Notes: generated by a model from the sequence alone, not told the origin. Positions 32,501-42,000 are shown, counted from the first letter of the stretch. The stretch is DNA of 64,000 nucleotides from Scolanthus callimorphus (GCA_033964015.1 CM066924.1:3454251-3518250); one strand, 5' to 3'. Program-made: numbers and translations.

Positions 32501-33551
32501 AGGTCTAAATTAGCTGGAAATTCAAACAAACATCCCTCAAAGTATACTTAAATACAAATTACAAAGATTGTTGCCTAAAATATGTCTTGTTTATGGTTTT
32601 TCATTCATGGTAAATTCCCTCCAAAAAAACGACAGCAGACAGAAGCGTTACACAATCTAGACAAAACGAATGTAGGCGGAGTCGCAGACGTTTGTGGGTG
32701 TGGTAACGGCGTGAATTTCATGGCAGTGCGACAGTTCGGTGAGACCCCGTCTCTCATAGCACCGGGAATTACTGCAGAAACCCATCCATGGGAAAAGCTG
32801 AATTTCCCATGGTAGAAGAATGGGAAGTGTTCGGATTTCCCATGGCTATCTATGTGAATTCCGAACCCTTCCCATGCGTGTGCCTTGGGAAATTGAGCTT
32901 TTCCCATGGATAGGTTTCTGCAGAAATTCCCTGTGTAGTCAGTGGAAGGCTAGAAGATTGAGACGTGAAGGTGGATCGGCTTGTTGTGATTTGTGTGTGA
33001 CATGTTTTTCTAGCTGAACCTCTTTCTCTTGTTGGCAGGAACCGATGCAATGCGTCCATTAAGATTGACGACCCCCTACCTGGCTCTAATGACCGTATTA
33101 TCACCATTAATGGTACTCAGGACCAGATTAACCACGCCCAGTACCTGCTACAGCAGAGGTAGGCCTTTATAGACTCCCCAGTTAGCCGCCATCATTGACA
33201 ATATATTATAACATACAGTGTGGGATATTGAGGAAAAACACACACAAAAAAAAACGCAATGAAATCCCTCCAGGAGCACTTTATTTGACAACTACAACAT
33301 TCAGTGTAGATGTCACATGATCTAATTTCAATATTTAGATTTACGTATAGTTTTTAATACAGCGACAACTTTGCATGTTTCTTTCGCCTGTGATTCAATG
33401 GCCTCTTCCTAATACCGATAATTATACTACAGTATACTAACTGGCATGTACTAAGGTTGATCCAGTTTGTTATTGGCATAGGAATAAGATTCTAATCTGG
33501 TGATGTAATTTATGTTCCAGTGTGCGGCAGTACTCCGGCAAGAAGTTCTAA
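20476..33551 (+). CDS. HNRNPK: Heterogeneous nuclear ribonucleoprotein K, multi-exon
   Basis: Poly(C)/pyrimidine-binding KH protein acting in splicing, mRNA stability, translation and transcription, mainly nuclear. Coding exons: 20476-20539, 21944-22065, 22371-22394, 22901-22933, 24192-24235, 25050-25122, 25410-25505, 26186-26206, 26327-26378, 27421-27475, 27901-28223, 29211-29250, 29832-29926, 31027-31076, 33039-33158, 33521-33551. About 414 residues (human 463): bipartite [23 protein letters not shown] (~25-44), KH1 with IIGKGG (~67-72), KH2 with IIGRAG (~139-144), a Gly/Arg-rich region (~215-300), KH3 with IIGKGG (~353-358), and C-terminus [10 protein letters not shown] (human SVKQYSGKFF). 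Exons 11 and 12 (27421, 27901) each seem to lack one base next to a C-run. The gene diverges from HMGCR. The 3' UTR end was not found. Confidence 0.97.
21017..21786. mobile_element. TIR element, 770 bp (CAGCCCGGGCTGA repeats)
   Basis: AGGGGCGGATTACATGGAGA on the left, CATGTAATCGGCCCCT on the right, with several CAGCCCGGGCTG words near both ends. Inner arms (ACTTCAAAGTTT / AAACTTTGAAGTT) also pair. Lies in HNRNPK intron 2. Confidence 0.82.
21944..22065 (+). CDS. HNRNPK: HNRNPK exon 3 (NLS, start of KH1)
   Basis: Encodes the N-terminal nuclear localisation signal and TLRLLIQSK, the first strand of KH1 (human ELRILLQSK). Phase 1 in, phase 0 out. Confidence 0.97.
22371..22394 (+). CDS. HNRNPK: HNRNPK exon 4, 24-nt microexon (KH1 loop)
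   Basis: Encodes DAGGIIGK, the first half of the KH1 nucleic-acid-binding loop. Both borders are GT/AG in phase 0. The GXXG motif is split across this exon and the next. Confidence 0.95.
22901..22933 (+). CDS. HNRNPK: HNRNPK exon 5, 33-nt microexon
   Basis: Encodes [11 protein letters not shown] (human GGKNIKALRTD), the rest of the loop and the following helix of KH1. Confidence 0.95.
23192..23635. mobile_element. TIR element, 444 bp
   Basis: TATGCTCGATTTCCAGCC and GGCTGGAAATCAAGCATA at the ends; contains a G12 run at about 23302-23314. Lies in HNRNPK intron 5. Confidence 0.7.
24192..24235 (+). CDS. HNRNPK: HNRNPK exon 6
   Basis: Encodes [14 protein letters not shown] plus part of Arg (human YNASVSVPDSSGPER). 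Phase 0 in, phase 2 out. Confidence 0.95.
25050..25122 (+). CDS. HNRNPK: HNRNPK exon 7 (end of KH1)
   Basis: Encodes [20 protein letters not shown] and PKVGQ, matching the human [20 protein letters not shown] segment. Confidence 0.95.
25410..25505 (+). CDS. HNRNPK: HNRNPK exon 8 (KH2)
   Basis: 32 codons with [22 protein letters not shown] is the GXXG loop of KH2. Confidence 0.96.
26186..26206 (+). CDS. HNRNPK: HNRNPK exon 9, 21-nt microexon
   Basis: Encodes SSGANVK between a tttgacag acceptor and a gtaatt donor, in phase 0 at both ends. It fits the KH2 beta-strand (human NTQTTIK). Confidence 0.93.
26327..26378 (+). CDS. HNRNPK: HNRNPK exon 10
   Basis: Encodes [17 protein letters not shown] plus one base (human LFQECCPHSTDRVVLIG). 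Confidence 0.95.
26401..26790. mobile_element. Dispersed element family E, copy 1
   Basis: Shares AAAGGGGCA(G/C)..GT, TACAAATTTGGAGTATTTT and TATAGAGCGGATGGAATTGG with 42453-42856. Lies in HNRNPK intron 10. Confidence 0.75.
26995..27375. mobile_element. MITE, same family as 14160-14540
   Basis: TTCCGTGGTATATA / TATATACCACGGAA, TTCTGATTGGCTCTCAGCCG and its complement, and TGCGCCTCGTGAGTCCA are shared. Inserted in HNRNPK intron 10. Confidence 0.75.
27421..27475 (+). CDS. HNRNPK: HNRNPK exon 11 (end of KH2), one base short
   Basis: Encodes [17 protein letters not shown] (human PDRVVECIKIILDLISE). Exon 10 leaves phase 1, but this frame needs one more base before GACCCCAG. A missing C in the CCCC run would repair it. 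Confidence 0.92.
27568..27847. mobile_element. Near-perfect foldback, 280 bp
   Basis: Arms of about 125 bp differ at only a handful of positions, from CTACCGAAATCACTAAACTG to its complement, around a short AGAAGCGTG centre near 27.71 kb. Inserted in HNRNPK intron 11. Confidence 0.9.
27901..28223 (+). CDS. HNRNPK: HNRNPK exon 12 (linker, Gly/Arg-rich box), one base short
   Basis: Begins [13 protein letters not shown] (human PIKGRAQPYDPN), then an RGG/GGR-rich low-complexity stretch with several GGGPMRG-type repeats. Reading PLKG in frame needs one extra C in the C5 run at 27902-27906. A later acceptor at 27916-27917 keeps the frame but loses the conserved PLKG. Confidence 0.93.
28611..28862 (+). 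repeat. Tandem repeat, about 67 bp, almost 4 copies
   Basis: Each unit holds TTTTTTGTGATAATCAAATT, GTGCTAAAAAAATAAGTTTG and GGGCACTACAACCAAATG; copies start near 28611, 28679, 28746 and 28813. Lies in HNRNPK intron 12. Confidence 0.92.
28905..29150. mobile_element. MITE family F copy
   Basis: TTTCGCCTAGTGCAGTCGCC and GACTGCACTAGGCGAAACAG pair as an inner inverted repeat, inside AATCAGATTT-type arms. Lies in HNRNPK intron 12. Confidence 0.7.
29211..29250 (+). CDS. HNRNPK: HNRNPK exon 13
   Basis: 13 codons plus 1 base, [13 protein letters not shown], continuing the Gly-rich linker. Confidence 0.88.
29832..29926 (+). CDS. HNRNPK: HNRNPK exon 14
   Basis: Gly/Asn/Gln-rich linker ending STQVTIPKD, which is nearly identical to the human TTQVTIPKD that opens KH3. 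Confidence 0.96.
29949..30353. mobile_element. MITE family B, about 405 bp foldback
   Basis: Left arm GCATAGCAACATACCAAGTC mirrors right arm GACTTGGTATGTTGCTGTGC. The inner pair is GAACGAAAACAATAACAAAG. Lies in HNRNPK intron 14. Confidence 0.85.
30645..30927. mobile_element. MITE with ATTGCATTTTAAACCGCACC ends
   Basis: Both ends match in inverted orientation through AACCGCACCGGG. The interior has G11/T16 runs and CCCCCTCCC(C/G)TGGAA words. Lies in HNRNPK intron 14. Confidence 0.82.
31027..31076 (+). CDS. HNRNPK: HNRNPK exon 15 (KH3 loop)
   Basis: Encodes [16 protein letters not shown] (human [16 protein letters not shown]). Confidence 0.98.
31346..31546. mobile_element. MITE family D, copy 2
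   Basis: Same TA-flanked TIR (GAGCAGATTTCGTATGACTG) and GC-rich core, 201 bp, in HNRNPK intron 15. Confidence 0.88.
31797..31905 (+). mobile_element. tRNA-derived SINE fragment
   Basis: An A-box-like stretch ACGGCCGAACGGTCTAAG and a B-box GGTTCGATTCCC are spaced as in a Leu/Ser-type tRNA, followed by a non-tRNA body (GCCTGCTATGGGTTTTGTCT). There is no intact acceptor stem, so it is not a tRNA gene. Confidence 0.6.
31924..32127. mobile_element. MITE, 204 bp foldback
   Basis: TTTTTAGGTCGTTTTATGGCGA with its complement, and GACGGGTCAAAATTCGGTCT with its complement, around GAGAGGGTGGG. It shortens the SINE before it. Confidence 0.85.
32199..32757. mobile_element. TIR element, about 560 bp
   Basis: ATGAGAC...AGATCTCACCGAACTGTCGCA on the left and TGCGACAGTTCGGTGAGACC on the right. 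GGTAACGGCGTG/CGTGCTGTTACC and TGTAGGC/GCCTACA blocks pair inside. Confidence 0.82.
32764..32931. mobile_element. MITE family G, copy 1
   Basis: CTGCAGAAACCCATCCATGG and its complement, then GAAAAGCTGAATTTCCCATGG, around a short asymmetric centre. Lies in HNRNPK intron 15. Confidence 0.88.
33039..33158 (+). CDS. HNRNPK: HNRNPK exon 16 (KH3)
   Basis: Encodes [20 protein letters not shown] and [19 protein letters not shown], the core of KH3. Phase 2 at both ends. Confidence 0.98.
33521..33551 (+). CDS. HNRNPK: HNRNPK exon 17 (C-terminus and stop)
   Basis: Completes Ser, then VRQYSGKKF and TAA at 33549-33551. The family C-terminus is nearly invariant (VKQYSGKFF), which fixes this as the last coding exon. 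Confidence 0.96.
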
Positions 33552-33737
33552 TCTCGTCCATGAGGGCAACACTTGCTCGTGATCATTGTATAATAGACAG
33601 ATGGTTTGCCACGAACCTAGCATCATCGGTGCTACATACAGTCATAACCATTAGTTTTAAATAGTTATTTTTAGTCGCCTGTTTTTGACGCCCTGGGTGC
33701 GCGCGCGTACCCGAGGAACACCAAGTTGGGGAGCGCT

Positions 33738-34008
33738 CATTCTCGAACTCAGAGCTCCCCGGCATGTCATCTTGTAGGGGGAGGCTCTGGTGACAGCCAT
33801 TGATACATGCGCATATGGAAATGACCTATTTATGCCTTTAGAGTAATTAGGTTTAAAAGGCATAGGTTTACAAGATGACTAGCAAACAAATTGTGGTGTT
33901 ATTTAGCCATATTCGTGGTTTTATGTACGCGTACACATACGCGCCATTTTAAGCCAATCAGCGAAGGCTGCGAGGTGAGGGGCAGGGGAGCTCTGGGTTA
34001 CGAGAATA
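33738..34008. mobile_element. MITE family A copy, diverged
   Basis: Opens CATTCTCGAACTCAGAGCTC and closes GAGCTCTGGGTTACGAGAAT; the interior is partly replaced. Confidence 0.65.
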
Positions 34009-34033
34009 GGCAGCGCTTTCACAGGGAGGGGGA

Positions 34034-34251
34034 CATTCTCTTACCCAGAGCTCTTCGACTCGTCGTCTAGCGGAGAGGCTCTGGTGACAGCCACTGACGC
34101 ATGCGCGAGATTTGATACAGAGCCGTTGAGAGCAAGATCTTTCTGCGCATGCACCAACGTTCAAAATGAGCCAATCAGCGAAGCCCTCACTGGATGTCAC
34201 CAGAGCGTCCCCTGCGAGGAGACGAGCCGAGGAGCTCGGGGTACGAGAATG
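34034..34251. mobile_element. MITE family A copy
   Basis: About 218 bp, same ends (CATTCTC...CGAGAATG) and the GGCTCTGGTGACAGCCACTG core. Confidence 0.8.
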
Positions 34252-34359
34252 GAGGAGGAGCATGTTTATGTGAGAAACGCGCGCAGGTTTTACTGCAAGC
34301 TCCATATACCATCGTCAAATCAAGTCGTTCTTTTTATTGCCACTCGGGGCTATTATAGT

Positions 34360-34600
34360 CAAAACCGTTGTATCACGCTAGGAATTTTCAAAACATGGTT
34401 TTAACGCGGGTTTTTCTGTTCCGCCAGTCAAAGTATCTAATCCAATCAGACCTTTGCTCTGCTTCGCCTTGTCCAATCAACTTGGTTGTATCAGAAAGCC
34501 AGTCGACTGCACTAGGTGAAACAGGGCAAAGGTCTGATTGGCTAGATTGTTTGATTGACGGAACAGAAAAACCCAAACACAAAGCGGCGTCTCAGCGACT
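34360..34600. mobile_element. MITE family F copy
   Basis: Outer arms CAATCAGACCTTTGCTCTG / CAAAGGTCTGATTGG and the core GACTGCACTAGGTGAAACAG. Confidence 0.72.
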
Positions 34601-34719
34601 TCAGTTGTAATCAACACATAATTATCTCTATGTACTTCTGTATACAGACAACCGACATAGTAAAGGAACCTTTTTATCCGTGTAAATGTGTGTTAGATTT
34701 CTAAGGATTACAGTGTAGC

Positions 34720-34889
34720 TAGAGTAGATTTCGTATGACTGTGAAAAGTACCACGACATGGCGCGTCGCGGTCACGGCACGGAACCAGGCCTGCTGTAGA
34801 TACGGAATGAAATCGCGTAGTCGAGGCATGGTCACGGCGCGGCACAACTTTGGCGCGGCACTTTTCAAAGTCGTACGAAATTTGCTCTA
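34720..34889. mobile_element. MITE family D, copy 3
   Basis: 170 bp, TIR GAGTAGATTTCGTATGACTG. The right end has drifted (GTCGTACGAAATTTGCTC). Confidence 0.85.
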
Positions 34890-35035
34890 TTGAAAACAGT
34901 AGTTATAAATAACGCTCTAGTAGTGTGAAATGCAACCCGGGAAGGGAAATATGACAATGTTTTTTAACGCTGAGAGCGTCGAGCCTGGACGCCAAGCAAC
35001 AGCAAGGAAAAAATATCACTAGTTCTCGCTTTTGA

Positions 35036-35115
35036 TTCTGCCTCAGTTGTGCTGTTCGCCTTGTGCGAACTTTGTGCTGTTCCCTTTGTGAGAACTTTGT
35101 GCTGTTCCCAGTACG
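35036..35115. repeat. Short tandem repeat around TTTGTGCTGTTCCC
   Basis: Three imperfect copies of a ~27-bp unit (TTGTGCTGTTCGCCTTGTG, then AACTTTGTGCTGTTCCC twice). Confidence 0.7.
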
Positions 35116-35702
35116 TTCTTAATCTGCTTCAATGTCCATTTCTGCACTGTTTTCTGAATGATCTCTTCAGAAAACTGAAAAATTCCCAACAGTGTGAAGT
35201 TCACCCGCGCAAGGAAATGCGACAGAATCGGTTGGGTTTCTGCGCTAACAGCGTCTGAGCTGTTAAGGCCCGTTAACTTGCAATTTTTGTCGCGCGAGAA
35301 GCGGCTATTTTTCTCGCAAGTGCGCGTCAACTCAAAATCACTAAAGTAAACTGTGTGCAAACTGCGCCAATTTCGAAGTCGTCCGCCATTTTGATACAGA
35401 ACGAGCATGAACAAAGCGGGCTTCTGGAAACGAAGTTGCAAGATTCGCTGTTACACGCTGCAATGCGAGTTGCTACAATCCGTTGCGAGAAGCAAAATCG
35501 TATCCTACTTGCTGCAACCGTTGCAGCAACCTGTCTCGCAACGTTGCAGAGGGTGTTACGCGCTGCAATGGCTCGTGCAACTTTTCTCATTACATTGCGA
35601 GTCAAGTTGCAGAAAACATTACACCGTGTAATGGCGGCTCAAAGGCGTGAAGCAACAGCAAGGTGAAGGTCATCGTTGCGAAAAGCACTGCACTTTAGAT
35701 TC

Positions 35703-35916
35703 TAGTACATACGCCGCTCTTATCATGAGCCGTACCAAACTGTTACCATGAAATACTCGAAACTCGCGGCGTTGAAATCGATTCTACATTCCCGGTTTGA
35801 TTTAGAATAGATTAGGCCCGAGTTTAGGCTACAAGCAGACGAGAGATGGACAAAAAACATTGTTTTATTGAGATTTTGCATAGGATCGGCTCATGATAAG
35901 AGCGGCGTATGTACTA
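35703..35916. mobile_element. MITE family H, copy 1
   Basis: TIR TAGTACATACGCCGCTCTTA continuing TCATGAGCCG; 214 bp. Core includes TGATTTAGAATAG and AGAGATGGAC. Confidence 0.9.
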
Positions 35917-36079
35917 AACTTCCTTAACTTTTGTGTAACACTGCGCTTTAGATTCTTCCTTTAACTTTTATGTTCGCAGTGCGTTTTGTCAATCCACTCC
36001 TCCAGCGGCGCCTTTCCGTGAGGCACATTTTTTTGTTCACGCTGACGTCATCCATTGTTGTGCCAACAAGAGATCGATT

Positions 36080-36276
36080 TTAAGGCCGTTTTAGACTACG
36101 ATTTTCGCCTACAATCATCGCATGCGACATGCTCGCATCAGCATACGACTCGAATCGCAAAGTCTAAATCAGCCCTACAACTCCTCTACGACATGCGCTT
36201 GCGAGCTAAGTCATGTCGCAAGCGTGTCGCATGCGATGGTTGTAGGCGAAAATCGTACAGTCTAAATCGGCCTTTA
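36080..36276. mobile_element. MITE, 197 bp foldback
   Basis: TTAAGGCCGTTTTAGACTACG and CGATTTTCGCCTACAATCAT pair with the right arm; GCATGCGACA repeats lie inside. Confidence 0.85.
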
Positions 36277-36690
36277 GGTGGATCACCTAAAATTCATAGT
36301 CCCGATCAAACAATGAAACCGGCCATTTCACGCTATCTGGAGATACCAATCAGAGTTAGTAGAGAGTTTCTCCCACTGGGACTGATTGTGTCTGATGTCG
36401 TAACTTCCGAACTTCAGTCCGATTTGCAGCACTTTTATATAGTTCCTTTATTGGACCCAGCTTCAGTGTACTTGTACGCTGTTCTGCTTCACCTCGATAT
36501 TCACTTTTATATGCCTTTTATGACAGTGTAAACTGTTGATCCGAAGCTAGATAAAGATATCTTGTAAACCTTAGCAGGATTTGTTTGTGGGACATAACAA
36601 CAGTAATATGGCTATGAATAACGGGTAGGATCTATGATTCACTATAGCATACTTCAGTGTGAGCTAAACATTTTGATGTTGATTTATTGC

Positions 36691-37063
36691 GGGGCGTCAG
36701 CGAACAGTGGCGCCAACTGCCCGTACTTTCCAAAGATTTTGCCTCCGAAATCTCTTGATGGCGATTCCGCGCGAATCCTCTAGGAACTCACGTGCAAGTG
36801 ACTGCAAAGGCCCTTTTAACAAACGAGTGAGACGAAATTGAGCCCATCAAACACTCGACCGACATCCATGTGGGTCAGCTTTATTTTTCCCAGCGATATT
36901 AAAACTCGCCAAAACGTGGATAGACTGATGTATTTAGTGCTCACGTGCTTGTATCCAGAAGAAATCGTATGGGATTCCTTTAGAATCAAATAAAAATGTA
37001 TTTTTCTATATTGTTTTGTGCGCATGCGCAGAAGCTATCAAAACCATGAAAAACGTCGTCCAA
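36691..37063 (+). repeat. Partial copy of the array unit
   Basis: Same sequence as the starts of the units at 41416 and 43503, including the PBS-like 16-mer at 36708-36723. It is cut at the point where a MITE (37064 onward) begins. Confidence 0.75.
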
Positions 37064-37135
37064 CATGCTCGAACCCAGAGCTCCCCGGCTCGTAACCTCG
37101 CGTGGGAGACTCTGGTGACATCCACTGACGCATCG
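37064..37135. mobile_element. MITE family A, truncated
   Basis: Left TIR CATGCTCGAACCCAGAGCTC and part of the core, then unrelated sequence. It sits at the same site as the copy at 41780. Confidence 0.7.
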
Positions 37136-37704
37136 TGTACACTGAATCTTACTGGCTGGATTTTGGAACTTATGTACCATGTCCCTGCACAAAAAAAGGA
37201 TTCATCTGAAAAAGTGAACAGAGACATAGTATTACAAGGGCGCGCGGAGATATGAATTTTTTCTTCGAGTGTTCGACTTGAACACGAGAAGATAAAATTC
37301 GTATCTCCAAGCGCCCATGATTTTTGATGAGATAAATTTAAAAACAAATAAAAGCCTTTCATTAAAACCGAATCGATAAACCGGCAAACCGCTTCTGGCA
37401 CTGAAACTCTCTACAAGCAAAGTTTGATGTAAGCTTTGCGAATTTGATGCAAAAACTCTTTAAAAATGTTATAAACATATCGAGATAAGATCCAAAGTTT
37501 ACAAATATCAAAATGACAAAGTAAAATAAATAACCAGTTTCATGCCAACAGCGATATCTTCACATGTGAAAGGGATATCAATTTTTCAACACTGAGTTAA
37601 ACACAGGTAACTCATCGGTTGTCAGGAGTTACCTGAGTAGCATTTGGAACGTAGAGCATGTTACCGAAGGAGAGGGAGATTTAATTATCTTTCTTCACTT
37701 AATC

Positions 37705-37843
37705 AGCGGCGTAGCCAGGAATTTCTGAAGGGGGCGGGGCCGGATAGTGACGAAAACATGGGACGAAAATGTTTAAATTTCCTTCAGCAAATACAGTAAA
37801 TGTATGGGAAAATCTCCCGAGGAAGGGGGGGCCCCGTCCCCCC

Positions 37844-37889
<46 letters not shown>

Positions 37890-37900
37890 CTACGCCCCTG
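37705..37900. mobile_element. Dispersed repeat with a 50-nt C tract
   Basis: GGCGTAGCCAGGAATTTCTG at the left and GGCTACGCC at the right. The C run is at about 37838-37887. Such tracts are prone to length error in assembly. Confidence 0.7.
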
Positions 37901-37949
37901 TTAATAGTCCTTAAGACTAAAGCACAAAGAGGGGACATAGAACAGTGAT

Positions 37950-39312
37950 TTCAGCTTGCAATTGAAGGACTTTTTAGTCACCCGATAGAAAATTTCGGAA
38001 CGCTCCAAATTATGCGTAAAATAAAAAGTAAAAGATTTCAAACCACCGGCGGTCTGTCATTCTATTTTGAATAAGTCTTGTGGCATTTCGTTTTGATTTG
38101 AGCACGTTTTAAATTTATGAATATTTTCTATATGGAGTGTTCGTTAATGAGATCTCATCAGGTCTGCTAACCTTTCACTCATTGTCTCTTGTGAAAATAT
38201 TCACACAGCTATAACTTTATCAAATCTTAACTAAATCATATCAGATTTACACAAGAAATAATGCTTTACCTGCACGACAGTTTGACATAAACCTTTTATT
38301 TATTTTACGCGTTTTATAAAATTCGGCATTTTCCTGATTTTTGGCCAAAAAATCAAGTCTTTCAATTTTATAAGTATCAAAACAAATTTTACATGATTAA
38401 ATAGAGCATCAAAAGTTTGACACAATATCTAAATAATGGCTTGATCAGATGTTTATTGACCGAATTACGGTAGTTTGAAATTTTTAGGGAACTCGACTAA
38501 AATTGGGCCAGAAGTGTCAGGCATTCCTCGCGAAATTAAATATTTATTCTTACTTTTTTACCGAATCAATTCATGATCAATTGAAACATGGTTTAAAAGA
38601 TTTCCAATAACCGAATATTCTTTTGTATCACGCTGGAGACGTAAAGATGATTGAATTCTGGTGTTGATCGGATATCAATAATACTGACCGAGATACAAGT
38701 TGAAAAAGTTAAAAACGCATATTGCCAGGAACGCCTGACACTCCTGGCCCAATTTAGTCGAGTTCCCCTAAGGTTTCAAACCACTGTAATTCGGTCAATA
38801 ATGATTCGATCAAGCCTATTTTTAGCTATTTTGTCAAACGTTTGATGCTCTTTGTTAATATTAAGTTATGTGTTGATACTTATAAAATTGAGATACTTGA
38901 TTTTTTGGCCAAAAAAGCCGAAAAATGTTGAATTTAAAAAACGCGCAAATTAAAAAATTGTTAGCGTCAAACTGTTGTGGAAGTAAAGCATTGTTTCTTA
39001 TGTAAATCTGAAATAAAGTAGTTAAGATTTGAGAAAGGTATAGCTGGTTGAACGTTTCCACAAGAGACAATGAGTGAGAGTCCTAGTAGACCTCATGAGA
39101 TCTCATTAACGAAAGTCCATATAAAAAATATTCATAAATTCGAAACGCGCTAAAATCAAAACCAAATCTCACTAGATTTATTTCAAATACAATGTCAGAC
39201 TTGCGGCAGTGGTTTGAAATTTTTATTTTTATTTTGCGCATTTGGAGCGATTCAAAAATTTCTACCGCGGGGGATTTAGATGCAAGTATTCGATGTGACA
39301 ACTGCAAGCTGA
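37950..39312. mobile_element. Large foldback element, about 1.36 kb
   Basis: The whole stretch is an imperfect inverted repeat with ~650-bp arms. TTTCAGCTTGCAATT on the left answers AACTGCAAGCTGAAAT on the right, and the GAGATCTCAT/TTAATGAGATC and GGGAACTCGACTAAA blocks pair inward to a centre near 38.63 kb. No coding content. Confidence 0.8.
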
Positions 39313-39865
39313 AATAGTGTTTCATGTTTTTTTTCTGTTCTTGTCTTCTAGGGCTATCAAGCGGAGAAATCTCTTTCTTCGAGAAGCCGTTTCTCATCTG
39401 AGGCCAAGCTTTTTTCTAAGACGCCTTACTATGCGTTGTGGAGTTAGAAGCTGAAGTACTGTGCGCTGTAGAGAGCGCTGGTACGATCTTCAATAGTTGT
39501 ACAATGTATACATTTTCCGGTTGTGTTCTTAGTAAAACCACTCAGATGCGTCTTACTTGAGTTGCTCAAAAACGGTTCTCTAATCTACCATCATCGTATA
39601 TTAATTTGTCTGCACGCATCGCAAATTTGTGCTTCCTGACACTAAATTTCTTTTACGCAAACGTTTGTTGACTTCCAAGAGTCCAATTGTTGCTGGATTG
39701 GTAGTTTTGATTGAAAAAGAGGAAAAGAAGACATACATATTTCTCCCTAGTCTGGAGCTAACAGACCTGCACCAGCTTGTGCGCTCTGTCACTAAGCCAT
39801 GTGGGACTTTCGCTTTACCGAATCGCCTTACATAACGAGATATAACGAATATCCAGAGCCGTAGC

Positions 39866-39912
39866 TAGTGGGTGGGCAGAGGGGGCAGTTGCCCCCCCCC
39901 CCCCCCCAGCGA
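39866..39912. repeat. Fragment of a poly-C repeat
   Basis: AGCCGTAGCTAGTGGGTGGG followed by GGGGCAGTTG and a C17 run; similar to pieces near 47.2 and 60.7 kb. Confidence 0.55.
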
Positions 39913-40816
39913 AGCAAAATTTTTAGTGTCAACATGTGGTGAGAAATCTGCTTGCCCTATTTACGTCACAAGATAATTCAGTCGTTCTATTGTCTATTCT
40001 TTGGACCTCAATCTATTAATTGCCTTAATTTGTCTGCGCGTCCTCTTGCGCACGTTGAGCAGCGTCCCTGTAATTCAGTACAAGTTCCTTTGACTGCGAG
40101 AGAGGCGAGTATAGAGCTTCAAAATATTTATTTATTTTAAAAAATGTTCATTTACGAGGCTTTTGGCCGTATGAAACAAGCATATGGAAAACAAACTGGT
40201 ATCTCTCATTTTCATATCTTCTCAAGTTCATTTAGGTTTCGTTGTATCTTACTCCTGCAACCACAGAATCACCCAGCTGGGAGTTTCACCCAGTCCTCGC
40301 TGCATTGGCAGTGCAGTGCTGCGCATGCTCTGGTACACCACTGGATGTTTAGTTTACTGCGGTATTGTCTTTCTACGCAGTCAGACGTCCTAAAACCGCT
40401 TGTGTTTCTGCATATTTTACCTGCTATTCTACATCACTAACTACTCACACACTTCTTTTTAAAAGTGTGGGTTTCAACTTGTTTTTTATCGAGCAAGGAG
40501 AATCTGATACTTGGTCCTTACCTTTTAATGATAGTCGCGAGGATACGCAAAAGAAACGGAAATTGATGTGACGGTGACAAAAAAAAATGTGCCCAGATAA
40601 TTACAATGCACAGTAAGTGTGAGGTAACAAATAAGAGCGCGTGCGTACTTCAAAATAAGAAGAATAGGGTAAGGTGACAGAAAACTTTGCGCGCAGTCTA
40701 AGTGACAATCGAATTACCTTCTAAATGCCCTTTCTATGTTTGACTATGACCGTGAAAGTCTCCCGTCTGACTTCTCCTATTTTTGTTCATCTATAAGTGA
40801 AAGCATTTTATAAAAT

Positions 40817-41071
40817 AATAGCCCATTTCGCGGTTAAAAACGCGGCACTGTGGGAAGCCTGTATTTAACACCAAAGAGAGGCTCAAGCGGGAACTGTTTT
40901 TTCAAGCGCGCGTGTTGTTGTCAAATGGCGGGAAGAAAAGTTGAGAAATACATTTTCGCCACTACTGGCAGGTAGATCGAAATGACTTGCTACAGTATTT
41001 CGGCAAAGGAAAGTGCCCGCCTGAGCCTCTCTTTGGTGTATACAGGGATTTTAACCGCGAAATGGGCTATT
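40817..41071. mobile_element. MITE with AATAGCCCATTTCGCGGTTA ends
   Basis: The complement TAACCGCGAAATGGGCTATT closes the element; ACCAAAGAGAGGCTCA also pairs inside. Confidence 0.85.
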
Positions 41072-41779
41072 GAGATAGTTCGCGCGCTCTGATTGGTCGA
41101 GAGCTGTGTTTCAAAACTCTATGAAGGTCATAGAAATGACGCCACAACGCGGTAAATCAGCCGAAGCGCTATTAAAGCTTCTCCTCCCGCGCATGATTAT
41201 TGTTCTCGCTTTAGATATTATTTTATAAAACACTTTTTCTGTGCCTTCATAGAGTTTCGAAAACCTCGGCTTTTGTTTGAGAGAATTCTCGAGTCAGATC
41301 ATGAAGCTGAAGGAACAGAAAAAAAAAATGTTTTATTTCTTAAATAATAACTGTCTCAGTTTTATCAAACCAGAGTTGGACTTGTAATATTTTTATATTC
41401 AATTCATTCTATTTTGGGGCGTCAGCGAACAGCGGCGCCAACTGCCCGTAGTTTTCAAAGATTTTGCCTCCGAAATCTCTTGATGGCGATTCCGCGCGAA
41501 TCCACTAGGAACTCACGTGCAAGTGACTGCAAAGACCCTTTTAACAAACGAGTGTGACGAAATTAAGCCCATTAAACACCCAACCGACATCCATGTGGGT
41601 CAACTTTATTTTTCCCAGCGATATTAAAACTCAACAAGCGTCGATATACTGATGTATTTAGTGGTCACGAGTGCTTGTATCCAGAAGAAATTGTGTAAAA
41701 GTCCTTGATAATTTAATAAAAAAATGTATTTGATCTTCTTTATGCACATGCGCAAACGTTATCAAACCATAAACGTCAC

Positions 41780-42000
41780 CATTCTCGAACCCAGAGCTGC
41801 CCTGCTCGGCACCTCGCGGGGGAGGCTCTGGTGACAGCCATTGACGCATGCGCGAGATTTGATAGAGAGCCGCTGAGAGAAACACCTTTCTGCGCATGCC
41901 CCAACGTTTAAAATCAGCCAATCAGGGAAGGCCCTCAAATGGATGTCCCCAGAACCTCCCCTGCGAGGAGACGAGCCGGGGAGCTCTGGGTTCGAGAATG
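41780..42000. mobile_element. MITE family A (Mutator-like), 221 bp, 9-bp target duplication
   Basis: TIRs start CATTCTCGAACCCAGAGCT. AAACGTCAC flanks both ends (41771-41779 and 42001-42009). The related unit at 43.5 kb has the uninterrupted site, which proves the boundaries. Internal motif: GGAGGCTCTGGTGACAGCC. Confidence 0.9.

Noticed and set aside
36055..36531. 158-codon plus-strand open frame
   Set aside because: Its first half lies inside a palindromic MITE and the rest has no recognisable domain.
40144..40571. Overlapping plus-strand frames with hydrophobic segments, receptor-like at first sight
   Set aside because: No GPCR motif, frames broken repeatedly, no splice support.
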